Assembly: GCA_020047915.1 (NCBI GenBank)
Contig: JAIFND010000016.1
Span: 1-57,037, forward strand
Direction: 5' to 3'
DNA: 57,037 bases
Source of the DNA: a bacterium
GTDB lineage: Bacteria; Planctomycetota; UBA11346
Positions 10,360-17,855 of this stretch are shown here, one piece after another. The stretch's first letter is position 1. Every line of letters begins with the position of its first letter. Both the position numbers and the translations under genes were made by a program. The notes below the pieces were generated by a model. The model searched no databases, was not told the DNA's origin, and worked only from the letters and a program-made list of their open reading frames with translations.

Positions 10360-12897
10360 ATGCCCGATTCCCTCCTCATCGGTCTAAGCGCGCTCCAGTC
10401 CCACAAGCGGGCCATGGAGGTGACCAGCCACAACCTGGCCAACGCCGCCACCAAGGGCTATTCGCGCCAGCGCACCGAACTAGTCGCCCCGACCCCCGAG
10501 GATGCCAGCCCGGGCCAGATGGGCCGGGGTGTCGATGTCGAATCGATCCGCCGCATCGTCGATTCGCTGACCGATGAGCGGCTGCGCGCGTCCTCGACCG
10601 AGACCGCCCGGCTGAAGACCCTGCGCGACAACCTGCGCACCATGGAACTGGTGTTCAACGAGCCTGGCGAGAACGGGCTGTCCGGGGTCACCGACCGCCT
10701 CTTCAACGTCCTGGGCGACCTGTCCAACAATCCGGAATCGTCGGCGCTGCGCTCGGCGACCGTCCAGGAGTTGCAGACCTGGACCAGCACGATCAACGAC
10801 CTGGCGACCCGCCTCGACCAGTTGCGCCAGGATGTCCAGGATTCGATCGACGACCAGTTGAAGGGCGTCAACGAGCTGACCACGCAGATCGCCGCCCTGA
10901 ACCAGCAGATCCGCCGCCAGACCCTGACCGGCAACAGCCCCAACGACCTGCTCGACAGCCGGGACCAGCTGATGGACGAACTGTCCGGCTACCTCGAACT
11001 GCGCGTGCAGCGCAACCTCGAAGATGGCAGCGTCCAGATCCAGGCCGGTGGGATCCTGGTGGTCGGCATGGACAGCGCCAATCTGCTGAAGGCCCAGACG
11101 CGGCCCGATGGCGGGGTCATGATCGTCTCGCCCAACGGCGGCATCCTCCGTCCGCAGGGCGGCTCGATCGCGGCCCTCGATGAATTGGCCGAGGACATCA
11201 TCCCCAACGTCGCGACGGGGCTCGACAGCCTGGTCGCCGGGATGGTCGAACGCCTGAACGCCCTGCATGCCACCTCGACCAGCCAGTCGATGAATGCGAC
11301 CTCGTTCCAGGCCGCCTTCACCGTGCCGACCGCCCACCTCGACACCAATCTCGACGATGCGCTGCTCGCCCAGGTCGGCGGCAAGGGGGCGGGCATCCCC
11401 GCGTTGTTCGCACCCTCGTTCACGGATGCGGCCGGCAACGCGACGACCCGCAACCTGACCATCAACGTGCGCGACACGGTCACCGGCGAGGCGCGCAAGT
11501 ACACCCTGCGCTACGACCCTGCCCAGGGCAACGGTACCCGCTCGCTGTCCGACCTGGTGTCCGCGATCAACACCGGCGAGGGCGGCGGCTTCCAGGTCAT
11601 CCCGGCCGATGGCCTGGGCGTCCCCGGGATCAACGCCAGGGCGGTCTCGGTCGAGGACGGCTGGCAGTTGCAGTTGTCGGCCGACGAGAACCTGGCGATC
11701 GATTTCAGTCCAGCCCTCGACCTGCAGCCCGGAAAGCGGCAGTGGAGCGGCCCAGAGGTCGCGATCGAAACCGTGACCGCCATCCCGGTCGCGATCGGCG
11801 ACCGGTTGCAGTTCGAGGTCGTGGATACCGGCGGCGGTGCCCTCGCCCTCGAGGTCAGCACGCGCAACGCCGGCAACGGCGCCAGCAATGTCCTGGGCAG
11901 CATCGCCGCGAGCGCGGCCGGCATATTCAACCTGACCGGGATCGGCGGCACCGGGGAACTGCTTATCACTCTCGGCGCCGGCACATTCAGGGCCGGCGAT
12001 CGTTTCGTCGTCGGACTCGACAACGGCGGAGCCGTACTGCAGAAAGGCAGCATCCCCCTCACCCACATCCAGCCCAACGAGCGGGTCGCCACCGACGCCA
12101 ACTTCTCGGTGCGCGGCCGCTACACCGGCAGCCTGCCGCTGCTGGAGACCGGCTCGACGACCACGCCGTATTCGACCTGGTCGATGCAGGTCATCACGGC
12201 CGGCACGATCGGGGTCAAGGCCTCGACCAACCCGGGCAACCCGCAACCCCCGGTGGTCGAATTCAGCTACTGGGGCGGCAGCGCCGCAGCCCCGATCCAG
12301 CAGACCGTGCGCCGGACCCTCGACCAGTCCCTGCCTGCCGGGACGCCGGTGCAGATCGCCGACGGCGTCTTCGCGGTGTTCGAGGCCGGCACGTTGACCG
12401 CCACCGATCCGGGCGAGGCCGCCACCTTCACCGTCGATGCCGAGCCCGACCAGGCCGGCCTGCTGTCCGCCTTCGGCATCGCCGGCATGTTCACCGGCTC
12501 GACCGCGGCCTCGCTGCAGGTCAGCCAGCGGCTGATCGACGATCCGACCCAGCTCAACACCGGCCTGACCCGCTCGGAAGGCGACAACAGCAACGTGCTA
12601 CGCCTGCTCGCGGCGCGCGAGGAGAAGCTGTACAACGATGGCGGCTTCGCCTTCAACGACACCTACAATGCCGTGCTCTCCGAAGTCGGCGTGCGCATCC
12701 GCCAGGCCGAACGCCTGGACGAGAACCAGACCAACATCCGCGCCGCGCTGGAGAACCAGCGCCAGCAGGTCTCGGGCGTCAACATCGACGAAGAGGTCGG
12801 CCTGATGATCCTGCAGCAGCAGGCCTACACCGCGGCGGCGCGCATCATCACCTTCGCGCGCGAGAACATCGACACCCTCATGGAACTCGCAAGGTAA
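10360..12897 (+). CDS. flgK: Flagellar hook-associated protein 1 FlgK
   Basis: Joins the hook to the filament outside the cell. The N-terminal rod-type domain is canonical (LLIGLSALQSHKRAMEV, HNLANAATKGYSRQR), as is the C-terminal helix (GVNIDEEVGLMILQQQAYTA, ARIITFARENIDTLMEL). At 845 residues it is much longer than E. coli FlgK (547); the extra length is a Gly/Thr-rich, beta-strand-like middle (about residues 340-750), probably surface-exposed. ATG 10360 follows AAGG and a possible sigma-54 promoter. flgL follows after 4 bp in the same operon. The protein has no cleaved signal peptide and would be exported by the flagellar type III system. Confidence 0.93.
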   Translation: MPDSLLIGLSALQSHKRAMEVTSHNLANAATKGYSRQRTELVAPTPEDASPGQMGRGVDVESIRRIVDSLTDERLRASSTETARLKTLRDNLRTMELVFNEPGENGLSGVTDRLFNVLGDLSNNPESSALRSATVQELQTWTSTINDLATRLDQLRQDVQDSIDDQLKGVNELTTQIAALNQQIRRQTLTGNSPNDLLDSRDQLMDELSGYLELRVQRNLEDGSVQIQAGGILVVGMDSANLLKAQTRPDGGVMIVSPNGGILRPQGGSIAALDELAEDIIPNVATGLDSLVAGMVERLNALHATSTSQSMNATSFQAAFTVPTAHLDTNLDDALLAQVGGKGAGIPALFAPSFTDAAGNATTRNLTINVRDTVTGEARKYTLRYDPAQGNGTRSLSDLVSAINTGEGGGFQVIPADGLGVPGINARAVSVEDGWQLQLSADENLAIDFSPALDLQPGKRQWSGPEVAIETVTAIPVAIGDRLQFEVVDTGGGALALEVSTRNAGNGASNVLGSIAASAAGIFNLTGIGGTGELLITLGAGTFRAGDRFVVGLDNGGAVLQKGSIPLTHIQPNERVATDANFSVRGRYTGSLPLLETGSTTTPYSTWSMQVITAGTIGVKASTNPGNPQPPVVEFSYWGGSAAAPIQQTVRRTLDQSLPAGTPVQIADGVFAVFEAGTLTATDPGEAATFTVDAEPDQAGLLSAFGIAGMFTGSTAASLQVSQRLIDDPTQLNTGLTRSEGDNSNVLRLLAAREEKLYNDGGFAFNDTYNAVLSEVGVRIRQAERLDENQTNIRAALENQRQQVSGVNIDEEVGLMILQQQAYTAAARIITFARENIDTLMELAR

Positions 12898-12901
12898 CGC
12901 C

Positions 12902-13798
12902 ATGGATCGCATCACCCTCGTCGGCCTCAACACCTCGGTCCTGGCCAACAACCAGAAGACCCTGGCCAAGCTCGCCACCTACCAGGAGCAGCTCGCCACC
13001 GGCAAGAAGCTCAACCGGATCAGCGACGACGTGGTCGCCGCGCGCCAGAGCCTGCGCTACCGCGCCGACGAGAACGCGACCGGGAAATACCTCGACAACA
13101 TCGACAAGTCGCTGGCCTACATGGGCGCCACCGACACCGCGTTGAACGAGCTGACGCAGCTGTTCGACGAGGTGAAGTCGGTGGCGGTGCAGGGCTCCAA
13201 CGCCACCCAGGACTCGTCCTCGCGCTATGCCCTGTCGCAGGCCGTGGACAGCTACCTGACACGCATGGTCGAGGTCGCCAACACCGTGCACGACGGCCGC
13301 TTCATCTTCGGCGGCACGGCGACCACGGCCGGCCAGCCGTTCAGCGTCGCCGAGGACGGCTCGCGGGTCGATTACGCCGGCAACCTCGATGCCTTCCAGG
13401 TCGAGGTCGGCCCCAACGCCAAGATCGAGGTCAACCAGGACGGCTACGAACTGTTCAAGCAGGAGGTCGACATCTTCGACTCGCTGGTCCAGCTGCGCGA
13501 CGCCCTGCGCGCCAATGACGCCAGCAAGATCGCCGGCTTGATCGACACCGTGGACGCGGCGCAACGCCACGCCAACGACCTGCAAGGCTCGATGGGCGGC
13601 AAGATCCAGCGCCTGGAGCTGTCGCGCACCCAGCTGGAAGCCGGCCGCGTCTATCAGAAGGAACTGATCAGCCAGGCCGAGGACGCCGACTTCACCGAGG
13701 TCATCTCGAACATGCAGCTGACCCAGGTCGCGCTGGAGGCGGGGTTGCAGTCGGCGGCGCGTTCGATCACGCCGTCGCTGTTGGACTTTTTGCGCTGA
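12902..13798 (+). CDS. flgL: Flagellar hook-associated protein 3 FlgL
   Basis: The second hook-filament junction protein, 298 residues. Its flagellin-like N-terminus has LANNQKTLAKLATYQEQLATG, KKLNRISDD and an LRYRADE region; the C-terminus has QLTQVALEAGLQSAARSITP and ends LLDFLR. The central region has the typical GRFIFGGTATTAGQPF. It lies 4 bp after flgK and is the last gene of the pair. The operon ends in a GC hairpin and structured element A. Confidence 0.92.
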   Translation: MDRITLVGLNTSVLANNQKTLAKLATYQEQLATGKKLNRISDDVVAARQSLRYRADENATGKYLDNIDKSLAYMGATDTALNELTQLFDEVKSVAVQGSNATQDSSSRYALSQAVDSYLTRMVEVANTVHDGRFIFGGTATTAGQPFSVAEDGSRVDYAGNLDAFQVEVGPNAKIEVNQDGYELFKQEVDIFDSLVQLRDALRANDASKIAGLIDTVDAAQRHANDLQGSMGGKIQRLELSRTQLEAGRVYQKELISQAEDADFTEVISNMQLTQVALEAGLQSAARSITPSLLDFLR

Positions 13799-13803
13799 TG
13801 CTT

Positions 13804-13951
13804 CTAGGGGCTGGCGCCCCTAGGACCCCACGGGCTTTGTCGGGGCTCGCTGATCTCGCTGCGCTCCATCAGCGTGGCGGCATCGGCTACGCCGATTGTA
13901 TGCCGCCACCGCCCCTCGGCGCCCGCCCCACCGCGTGCGCGGCGGGGCCCC
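13804..13951 (+). repeat. Structured intergenic element, copy A
   Basis: Begins 5 bp after the flgL stop. In order: an 8-bp hairpin CTAGGGGC-TGGC-GCCCCTAG (13804-13823), which could terminate flgKL; a CCCC/GGGG fold around CTTTGTC; a 7-bp stem CGCTGAT/ATCAGCG (13848-13874) with a 13-base loop; a 10-bp stem GTGGCGGCAT/ATGCCGCCAC (13874-13909) enclosing ATCGGC-TAC-GCCGAT; and two more GC hairpins. The same order of stems, with compensatory changes, occurs at 22861-23000. Confidence 0.85.
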
Positions 13952-13979
13952 CCTCGGAAGGGGTGCCGGTGGCCTTCGG

Positions 13980-14010
13980 GCTCAAAGCTCAAAGCTCAAA
14001 GCTCAAAGCT
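13980..14010. repeat. Heptad array H4
   Basis: Four tandem copies of GCTCAAA plus GCT, bracketed by CGGGCT (13977-13982) and AGCCCG. It lies between structured element A and the metallophosphatase promoter region, with no coding overlap. Confidence 0.9.
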
Positions 14011-14077
14011 AGCCCGTAAGGGGGGGAGGGTTTCCAGTAGTGGACCTCGCCAACCCTTGGTATATAGCCTTTCGCCG

Positions 14078-14869
14078 ATGGCGCGCATTGCGATCATCTC
14101 AGACATCCACTCCAACATCGCCGCCTTAGAGGCGGTGTTGAAGGATATTGACCAGCAGAAGGTCGATGCGATCTACTGCCTGGGGGATGTTGTCGGCTAT
14201 GGTCCCGAGCCGGTCGAGGCGATGTCGCGCATCCTCGACGTCTGCGCGTTCGGCAAGGTTCTGCTCGGCAACCATGACCACGCCTCGATCTACGAGCCGA
14301 TCGGTTTCAATGCCGCGGCGCGTGGCGCAGCGCTGTGGACCAACAAGCAGATCCGCGCCGGCATGTTCAGCTGGCTGTCGGGCAAGAAGCGGCGCTGGGA
14401 ATGGCTCAAGAGCCTGCCCACGACGATCACCGAGGGCGATGTCCTCTACGTCCATGCCAGCCCGCGCAACCACCTGGAAGAGTACGTGCTGGAAGAGCAC
14501 ACCCAGGGGCGCAGCTACCTCGGCGAGGATCCCCGGCAGCTGCTGGAAGAGAACTTCGCCCTGGTGCCCAAGACCTGCTTCGTCGGCCACACCCACCGCC
14601 CCGGTGTCATCACCGGTGGTGACTTCACCTGGCACGGCCTCAAGCAGCTCAACTACCGTTGGACCCTCGATCACCGCAAGATCATCGTCAACGTCGGTTC
14701 GGTCGGCCAGCCGCGCGACATGGACCCGCGCAGTTGCTACGTGGTGTTCGACGGGGCCAGCGTCGAGTGGCGCCGGGTGGCGTACGATATCGAGAAGACG
14801 CGTAAGCTGATCCTCGATAATCCGCACCTGGACAACCATCTGGGCGAACGCTTGCTGCTCGGCCGCTAG
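14078..14869 (+). CDS. Calcineurin-like metallophosphatase (YfcE/DUF-type)
   Basis: Predicted two-metal phosphoesterase of 263 residues. Metal-site motifs appear in order: SDIHSN (Asp 9, His 11), CLGDVVGYGP (Asp 37), LGNHDHAS (Asn 65, His 66), YVHASPRN, GHTHRPG and NVGSVGQPRD. This matches the small bacterial Metallophos_2 group, which includes phosphodiesterases and diadenosine tetraphosphatase-like enzymes. The substrate is unknown. ATG 14078 gives MARIAIISDIHSN, the normal family start. TATATA at about 14060 may be a -10 box, which would make the leader very short. The gene is monocistronic. Confidence 0.88.
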   Translation: MARIAIISDIHSNIAALEAVLKDIDQQKVDAIYCLGDVVGYGPEPVEAMSRILDVCAFGKVLLGNHDHASIYEPIGFNAAARGAALWTNKQIRAGMFSWLSGKKRRWEWLKSLPTTITEGDVLYVHASPRNHLEEYVLEEHTQGRSYLGEDPRQLLEENFALVPKTCFVGHTHRPGVITGGDFTWHGLKQLNYRWTLDHRKIIVNVGSVGQPRDMDPRSCYVVFDGASVEWRRVAYDIEKTRKLILDNPHLDNHLGERLLLGR

Positions 14870-14959
14870 CGCAACCAACGGCTCACGGTCCCAGGCAAAC
14901 CCCGCCTCTGGACACGCCCATCTCCCGCATTACTGTTCGCGCCCCCTGCGAGAGACCCC

Positions 14960-15169
14960 ATGCCCAAGATGAAGAGCCACAAGGCGAGCAAGCGTCGGAT
15001 GCGCGTCACGCGTAACGGCAAGATCGTCCGCACGACCTGCGGCGTCCGCCACTTGCTCGCTGGCCGCACCCCGAAGACGAAGCGTAACCGTCGCCAGAAG
15101 TCGGTGACGACCAACGCCGGCAATGTGCGCCGCGTCAAGTACGCGCTGTCCAACAACGCCAACGTCTGA
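14960..15169 (+). CDS. rpmI: 50S ribosomal protein L35
   Basis: Small basic ribosomal protein of 69 residues, starting MPKMKSHKASKRRMRVTRNG and ending in the usual NVRRVKYAL segment. It is followed after 71 bp by rplT, the standard order. The usual upstream partner infC is missing, so the operon starts here, probably from the 90-bp leader at 14870-14959. GCGAGAG lies upstream of the ATG. Confidence 0.97.
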   Translation: MPKMKSHKASKRRMRVTRNGKIVRTTCGVRHLLAGRTPKTKRNRRQKSVTTNAGNVRRVKYALSNNANV

Positions 15170-15240
15170 ACCCGTAACCAAGTAGGGCCCTGCCCTCCCC
15201 GTCCGCCATCGGCGTCCGGGCCTGCTAGAAGGAATATGCC

Positions 15241-15597
15241 ATGCGTGCAACCAACGGCGCCTCCCGCCACAAGATGATCAAGCGCATGAAGAAGCGCGCG
15301 AGCGGCTTCTTCAGCGGTCGTTCGAAGATGTACCGCGTGATCTGCGAGGCCGTGCGCCGCGCCGAGCAGCAGGGCTTCGCCGGCCGCAAGATGAAGAAGC
15401 GCCAGTTCCGCCAGCTGTGGATCAAGCGCATCTCGATCGAGTGCCGCAAGCTCGACATCACCTACAGCCGCCTCATCGCCGGTCTCGAGAAGGCCGACAT
15501 CCGCCTCGACCGCAAGCAGCTGTCCGAGCTGGCCATCGCCCAGCCCGCCGCCTTCGCCGAAGTCGTCGCCAAGGCCAAGGCCGCCGTCGCGGCCTGA
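15241..15597 (+). CDS. rplT: 50S ribosomal protein L20
   Basis: Binds 23S rRNA early in large-subunit assembly. The 118 residues include RMKKRASGFFSGRSKMYR, RKMKKRQFRQLWIKRIS and ITYSRLIAGLEKA, all conserved. AAGGA sits at a good distance before ATG 15241. In some bacteria L20 represses its own operon; the 71 bp between rpmI and rplT could hold such a site, but none can be identified by eye. Confidence 0.97.
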   Translation: MRATNGASRHKMIKRMKKRASGFFSGRSKMYRVICEAVRRAEQQGFAGRKMKKRQFRQLWIKRISIECRKLDITYSRLIAGLEKADIRLDRKQLSELAIAQPAAFAEVVAKAKAAVAA

Positions 15598-15613
15598 GCC
15601 GGCTGACGGGCTG

Positions 15614-16792
15614 ATGCCCATGATGCATGACGTCGAAAACGATCCTGGGAATCCCCAGGATCGTGTCGTTTCCGGGGATGGCGCGGGGCAGGAGCCCCGC
15701 GCGCCGGGCGGGGCAGGAGCCCCGCGCTCCCGGGACTACATCCATCCCGTCTCCATCGGGGATGTGCACCTCACCAACAACCTGATGCTCGCGCCGATGG
15801 CGGGCTACACCAACGTCGCCTTCCGGCTGATCGCCAAGGAGGTCGGCGGCTGCGGCCTGGTCGCCACCGAGATGGTCGCGGCAATCGGCCGCGAAACGCG
15901 CGGCCAGACCGAACGCTTCCGCGTGCTGACCCGCAACCTGCCGCAAGAGCGCCCGATCGCGATGCAGGTCTATGGCCGCGAGCCCGAGCTGTGCGCCGAG
16001 ACCGCCGCAGCGCTGGAAAAGGCCGGCGCCGACATCATCGACCTCAACTGCGGCTGCCCGGTCAAGAAGGCCAAGCAGTCGGGCTGCGGCGTGGCGCTGA
16101 TGCGCGAACCCGAGCATGTCGGTCGCATCGTCAAGGCGATGGTCGCGGCGACCAGCCGCCCGGTGACGGTGAAGATGCGCCTGGGCTACGACGCGCAGAA
16201 CCGCACCATGCTGGAGGTCGCGCAGGCCTCGGTCGAGAACGGCGCGCTGGCGCTGTGCGTGCACGCGCGCACCGGCGAGAGCAAACACGGCGTGCCGGTC
16301 GATCTCTCGGGCCTGGCCGAGGTGCGCCGCGCCACCCCGGCGCGCATCCCGGTCTTCGCCAACGGTTCGATGGACACCGCCGCGGCGATCCGCGCAGCCA
16401 AGGACGAGGCCGGCGCCGACGGCTACATGATCGGCCGCGCCGCCTGCGGCGATCCGTGGCTGTTCCGCAACCTCATGGCCGAGCTGTCCGGCGGGAAACG
16501 CTACCAGCCTTCGATCAGCGAACGCCGCGCCCTGCTTGCCCGCCACTTCGACCTCATCCTCGACCTCTACGGTGAGGAGCGCGGCGTGCGCGTGATGCGC
16601 AAATACGCCTTCTTCTACTGCAACGGCCTGCCCGGCGTGCGCAAGTTCCGCGGCGATTTCTGCCGTCTCGCCTCGCGCGATGACTTCGCCCGCGCCACCG
16701 ACGCGTTCTTCGGCCAGCTCGAACGCGGCGAGATCACCGGCGAGGCCGAACATGTCACTCTCGTCGAAGACGAGAGTGAGGCTGGAAGCTGA
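15614..16792 (+). CDS. dus: tRNA-dihydrouridine synthase (DusB-like)
   Basis: FMN enzyme that reduces uridine in tRNA D-loops. Visible motifs are NLMLAPMAGYTNVAFR, IAMQVYGREPE, IIDLNCGCPVKKAKQSGCG with the catalytic Cys, VTVKMRLGY, CVHARTGES, VFANGSMDT and IGRAACGDPWLF. The fold normally starts about one residue before IGDVHLTNN. Here the first ~50 residues are low-complexity and contain an 11-bp hairpin and two 25-bp-spaced GC hairpins. The only usable starts (ATG 15614, 15620, 15623) lie before these repeats, so the true N-terminus is unclear. At the 3' end the last codons, EAGS, and the TGA come from heptad array H5. Confidence 0.9.
   Translation: MPMMHDVENDPGNPQDRVVSGDGAGQEPRAPGGAGAPRSRDYIHPVSIGDVHLTNNLMLAPMAGYTNVAFRLIAKEVGGCGLVATEMVAAIGRETRGQTERFRVLTRNLPQERPIAMQVYGREPELCAETAAALEKAGADIIDLNCGCPVKKAKQSGCGVALMREPEHVGRIVKAMVAATSRPVTVKMRLGYDAQNRTMLEVAQASVENGALALCVHARTGESKHGVPVDLSGLAEVRRATPARIPVFANGSMDTAAAIRAAKDEAGADGYMIGRAACGDPWLFRNLMAELSGGKRYQPSISERRALLARHFDLILDLYGEERGVRVMRKYAFFYCNGLPGVRKFRGDFCRLASRDDFARATDAFFGQLERGEITGEAEHVTLVEDESEAGS
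15639..15664 (+). terminator. Hairpin downstream of rplT
   Basis: ACGATCCTGGG, loop AATC, CCCAGGATCGT: a perfect 11-bp stem 42 bp after the rplT stop, followed by GTCGTTTCC. It could end the rpmI-rplT transcript, but it lies inside the apparent N-terminal extension of the dus gene. Confidence 0.5.
15681..15727. repeat. Tandem GC hairpins with 25-bp period
   Basis: The 20-mer GCGGGGCAGGAGCCCCGCGC occurs at 15683-15702 and 15708-15727, starting 25 bp apart. Each copy folds as GCGGGGC-AGGA-GCCCCGC; the first stem extends to 9 bp. The repeat is translated as GAGQEPRAPGGAGAPRS in the dus N-terminus. Confidence 0.85.
16756..16778. other. Perfect 10-bp hairpin touching heptad array H5
   Basis: CACTCTCGTC, loop GAA, GACGAGAGTG, inside the last codons of the dus gene and ending about two bases before the heptad array. 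A terminator role is possible; no T-run follows. Confidence 0.75.
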
Positions 16793-16921
16793 AGGCTGGA
16801 AGCTGAAGGCTGGAAGCTGGAGGTCAGGCCGCAGCGTCCACGATTGCCCACCGCGACTTGCCAGCAGCATGTCCGCGCGTGACCAGTCAGCCTCCAGCCT
16901 CCAGCCTCCAGCCTCCAGCCA
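16780..16921. repeat. Heptad arrays, inverted pair H5
   Basis: Left array 16780-16823 alternates GGCTGGA and AGCTGAA units and supplies the dus TGA stop. Right array 16888-16921 has CAGCCTC units and is the inverse of the left. The spacer is about 65 bp. The right array lies where the missing N-terminal part of the AmrS-like gene would be expected. Confidence 0.9.
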
Positions 16922-16953
16922 GTGGCAATCCGTACGACGGCACTGCCGCCCAG

Positions 16954-17670
16954 ATGGTGCCGCAGGCGATCGAGAAGCTGCCGCTGTTCCGCTGGCGGCC
17001 GGGTGGCCGGCTGCTGGTCGTCGGGTCGCGCGACGGCGCAGCCTTCGACCACGACCTTGACCACGCCGAAGGGCTCAGCTTCCGTCGCCCGCTCGACACC
17101 GTGCTGGTCGCCGCCGCCCAGTCGCGGGCGCGCTGCGACGGGCTGGCCCTGGCGTGGAGCAGCACCCTGGCCTTCCCGCAGGCGGTCGAGGCCTGCCTGC
17201 AGGCCTGTCGTGGCGCCCTGGTGGTGTGCAGCAACGGCCACGGCGACGCCGGCCTGCTCGAACGCCTGCTGCCCCTCGCCGACGCCTGGCAACTGGTCGC
17301 CGGATCCGCGCCTGGGCCGCTGGCGCAGCGCATTCTCGACGCCGGTCGCCACGTCGAAGTGCTGGCCGGTTGGAGCGACCCCGCCGCCCCGCTGCCGCCC
17401 CTTGACCTCGCCCGCGCCACCGCCGTCCACCTGGTGCCGCGCTCGTCGGCCCTGGGCAGCGAGGAGCCGATGCGCGCCGCCTACACGACGGCGCGCACAC
17501 GCTTCGCCGGAGCGCTCTACGACGAGGCGCACCAGCGCGACGACTGCGCCTGCGGCGAGACCCTGGTCTGGCGCACCAGCGGCCGTTCGCGCCTCGACGC
17601 ATTGACCAGCGAGGCCCGCTGCCGCGCCTGCGGACAAAACCATTGCTTCTCCATTGCCCCTAGGGGTTAG
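16954..17670 (+). CDS. AmrS-like protein lacking the radical-SAM cluster cysteines
   Basis: A 238-residue protein that I align by eye to AmrS, the radical-SAM member of the AmmeMemoRadiSam group. QAIEKLPLFRWRPGGRLLVVG matches the family DPIEKKPLYHF.PG.KVL..G block. GLALAWSSTLAFPQ matches GIAFTYNEPTIFFE, VVCSNGHG matches the VTNGY strand, and TAVHLVPR matches TPWHISRFHP. The C-terminal zinc ribbon is kept (Cys 198, 200, 223, 226). The CxxxCxxC cluster site is replaced by AAFDHDLDHA (29-38), so it should not bind the 4Fe-4S cluster. The N-terminal ribbon of the family is missing too. ATG 16954 fits the homology; upstream codons read through heptad array H5. It may be a pseudoenzyme, a metal-binding descendant or a decaying gene. 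The TAG stop lies in a GGGGTTA array. Confidence 0.62.
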   Translation: MVPQAIEKLPLFRWRPGGRLLVVGSRDGAAFDHDLDHAEGLSFRRPLDTVLVAAAQSRARCDGLALAWSSTLAFPQAVEACLQACRGALVVCSNGHGDAGLLERLLPLADAWQLVAGSAPGPLAQRILDAGRHVEVLAGWSDPAAPLPPLDLARATAVHLVPRSSALGSEEPMRAAYTTARTRFAGALYDEAHQRDDCACGETLVWRTSGRSRLDALTSEARCRACGQNHCFSIAPRG

Positions 17671-17855
17671 GGGTTAGGGCATTGCCACGCCATTGCCCCA
17701 GGGTTTAGTGCGCAGAGCCTTGCCCCTAACCCCTGGGGCAATGACTGCGATCACTAACCCCTAACCCCTGGGGCAATGACGCGGCCTAACCCCTGGGGCA
17801 ATGACGCGGCCTAACCCCTGGGGCAATGACGCGGCCTAACCCCTGAGGCAATGAC
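17651..17855. repeat. GGGGTTA heptads and 25-bp tandem repeats before the dehydrogenase gene
   Basis: Left part (17651-17690): CATTGCCCC, a CCCCTAGGGG palindrome and GGGGTTA heptads. Right part: TAACCCC heptads (about 17754-17768), then three exact-period 25-bp units (17781-17805, 17806-17830, 17831-17855), each holding TAACCCCTGGGGCAATGAC; the last differs by one base. The two parts are inverted relative to each other. The array ends at the base before the next ATG. Confidence 0.88.

Noticed and set aside
13804-13951. Structured elements as integron attC sites
   Set aside because: No RYYYAAC/GTTRRRY core sites flank the folds, and there is no integrase or cassette array.
14870-14959. A missing or hidden infC before rpmI
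   Set aside because: Only 90 bp separate the metallophosphatase from rpmI, and no IF3-like residues are encoded there in any frame.
17651-17768. GGGGTTA heptads as telomere-like ends
   Set aside because: Only a few units, located between genes and in inverted pairs like the other heptad arrays. There is no sign of a linear end.
17781-17855. Three 25-bp direct repeats as a CRISPR array
   Set aside because: The repeats are contiguous with no unique spacers, and no cas genes are present.
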